Assembly: GCF_000308695.1 (NCBI RefSeq)
Contig: NZ_BAGG01000253.1
Span: 1 to 34,901 of the forward strand
From: Nocardia takedensis NBRC 100417
GTDB taxonomy: Bacteria; Actinomycetota; Actinomycetes; Mycobacteriales; Mycobacteriaceae
Length of the DNA: 34,901 bases
Direction of reading: 5' to 3'
Below, in pieces: positions 33,642 to 34,901 of the stretch; within the stretch, counting starts at the first letter, position 1; every line of letters starts with the position of its first letter. A program made the position numbers and the translations under genes. The notes under the pieces were generated by a model that searched no databases, was not told the origin of the DNA, and was given only the letters and a program-made list of their open reading frames with translations.

Positions 33642-34901
33642 GGATTCAACCGGTCGTTGCAACACCTTCGAGGTGGAGGTGTGTGGTGGGACGACCGAAG
33701 GGTTGGGCAGCGGCGGCGGCCGGTAGGCCGGTGATGCGGTCGCCGGGGCGGCCTCCGGTGGCCCGGCGTGAGCACCGTCAGCGGTTCTGGGCGGCGATCG
33801 AGCGTGGAGCCAGTAGCGAAGACGCCGGTGTCGAGGCCGGTGTCTCGTCGGCGGTCGGGAGTCGCTGGTTCCGCCAAGCTGGCGGGGTGTCACCCTCGCC
33901 ATTCGCAGATCACTCCTCGCGCTACCTGTGTTTCGCTGAACGGGAGGAGATCGCGATCCTGCACGCTCGTGGTCTCGGTGTTCGGGAGATCGCGCGAAAT
34001 GTGGGCCGGTGCCCCTCGACGATCTCTCGTGAGCTTCGGCGCAATGCCGCGACCAGGGGCGGTTTCCTGCTCTATCGGGCGAGCACGGCGCAATGGCATC
34101 GAGACCGCCGCGCCACCCGATCCAGAACAGCCAAACTCGCCGCGAATACCCGTCTGCGGGCCTACGTCAGCGACCGGCTCTCCGGAGCTGTCCGCAACGG
34201 CAGGGGCACGGTGCTGGGGCCGGAGACGCGATGGATCGGCCGCAACAAAGCGTTCCGATCCGATCGCCGGTGGGCCAATTCCTGTAGCCCGGAACAGTTC
34301 TCGCAACGCCTCCGTCTGGACTATCCCGATGACGAGTCGATGCGCATCTCTCACGAAGCGATCTATCAGGCCCTCTACATCGAAGGGCGGGGTGGGCTGG
34401 CGCGGGAGCTGGTGGCGTGTCTGCGCACCGGGCGGGCATTGCGGGTTCCCCGGGCTCGATGCCGTCGACGACGCCACGGATTCGTCACACCCGAGACGAT
34501 GATCAGCGCCCGTCCCGCCGAGGTCACCGGCCGCGCGGTGGCCGGTCATCGGGAGGGTGATCTGATCGTCGGCTCGAGTAGATCCGCGATCGGCACCCTG
34601 GTCGAGCGGACCACCCGATTCACCATCCTGTTGCACCTGCCACCGATGACCGGATACGGCATCGAACCGTCGGTCAAGAACGGTCCCGCCATGGCAGGAC
34701 GCGGCGCCGCCGCGGTCGCGAAGGCCATCATCTCGGCGCTGCGGCCCCTGCCGCCGTCGCTGCGCCGGACCTTGACCTGGGACCGCGGCAAGGAACTGGC
34801 CCGCCACAGCGAACTCACCCGCGCCACAGGGATCGGCGTCTACTTCTGCGATCCCTACAGCCCTTGGCAACGGGGCACGAATGAGAACACGAACGGACTA
34901 C
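33642..34901 (+). mobile_element. IS30-family element, right end outside the window
   Basis: IS3 homology stops at 33641, and the following GGTGGATTCAACCGGTCGTT, with TTGCAACACC shortly after, leads into an IS30 transposase gene. This is taken as the left end; the right inverted repeat is not in the window. Confidence 0.7.
33686..34901 (+). CDS. IS30-family transposase, 3' end outside the window
   Basis: The frame is open from GTG 33686 (GGAGG six bases upstream) to the right edge, 405 codons. The N-terminal helix-turn-helix reads FAEREEIAILHARGLGVREI and ARNVGRCPSTISRELRRNA. The middle carries YPDDESMRISHEAIYQALY. The DDE core follows: GHREGDLIVGSSRSAIGTLV with the first Asp, LTWDRGKELARHSEL with the second Asp, and FCDPYSPWQRGTNENTNGL with the Glu. 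No stop or frameshift was found, so this may be the only intact transposase seen here. It acts in cis on IS30 ends, one of which interrupts the IS3 orfB. Confidence 0.92.
   Translation, partial: MGRPKGWAAAAAGRPVMRSPGRPPVARREHRQRFWAAIERGASSEDAGVEAGVSSAVGSRWFRQAGGVSPSPFADHSSRYLCFAEREEIAILHARGLGVREIARNVGRCPSTISRELRRNAATRGGFLLYRASTAQWHRDRRATRSRTAKLAANTRLRAYVSDRLSGAVRNGRGTVLGPETRWIGRNKAFRSDRRWANSCSPEQFSQRLRLDYPDDESMRISHEAIYQALYIEGRGGLARELVACLRTGRALRVPRARCRRRRHGFVTPETMISARPAEVTGRAVAGHREGDLIVGSSRSAIGTLVERTTRFTILLHLPPMTGYGIEPSVKNGPAMAGRGAAAVAKAIISALRPLPPSLRRTLTWDRGKELARHSELTRATGIGVYFCDPYSPWQRGTNENTNGL

Noticed and set aside
33890..34870. A 326-codon minus-strand frame at the right end
   Set aside because: The plus strand here encodes an uninterrupted IS30 transposase with HTH and DDE motifs; the minus frame has none.
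1..34901. CRISPR arrays, tRNA or rRNA genes, integrase/attachment sites
   Set aside because: No regularly spaced repeats, tRNA-like cloverleaf, rRNA signature or phage-type integrase was seen on reading either strand.

Overview
The window looks like an accessory (defence/conflict) island from a high-GC actinobacterium, probably a Nocardia-like member of the Mycobacteriales. The grounds are strong GC3 bias, GTG/TTG starts, a gene resembling the arabinogalactan arabinosyltransferase AftB, and many actinobacterial-type IS3, IS5, IS30 and IS110 elements. No tRNA, rRNA or CRISPR array was seen. Genus-level assignment is inference.

Layout. 1-2351 (+): the 3' part of a pentapeptide-repeat/WD40 protein that enters from the left edge and is visibly poorer in GC than its neighbours. 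2901-9205 (-): a tight three-gene run of a TIR-NB-ARC protein with 14 WD40 units, a translationally coupled NlpC/P60-like protein that seems to lack its catalytic residues, and an AftB-like membrane glycosyltransferase. 9556-10075: a broken IS5-family transposase. 10136-15473 (-): two overlapping genes with the order TIR or TIR-like domain, one membrane helix, beta-propeller. 15586-15930 (-): a small unrecognised ORF. 15937-16745 and 20893-21872: two decayed, inverted copies of one IS3-type element. They flank a double SLATT-domain membrane protein (+) and a third TIR-TM-propeller protein (-). 21930-22300: an IS110 fragment. 22418-25644 (-): a fourth TIR-TM-propeller gene and a small orphan Clp N-terminal-like gene. 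25866-30026 (+): a large DUF4062-STAND ATPase-TPR protein. 30076-34901: a transposon graveyard with an IS110 pseudogene, an IS3 element split by another IS110 element, and an IS30 element that cuts the IS3 element and runs off the right edge.

How the parts may work together. Most large genes join an N-terminal signalling or effector module (TIR, DUF4062) to a C-terminal repeat sensor (WD40/beta-propeller, TPR). Some have a STAND ATPase switch between the two (TIR-NB-ARC-WD40, DUF4062-STAND-TPR). Four instead have a single transmembrane helix in that position. By the positive-inside rule those four would hold TIR in the cytoplasm and the propeller outside, an arrangement like a mirror-image Toll-like receptor. 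SLATT is a known pore-type effector family. The most interesting feature is this cluster of ATPase-free, membrane-anchored TIR/propeller proteins beside NLR/Apaf-1-like ATPases. The proposed functions are inference from domain architecture.
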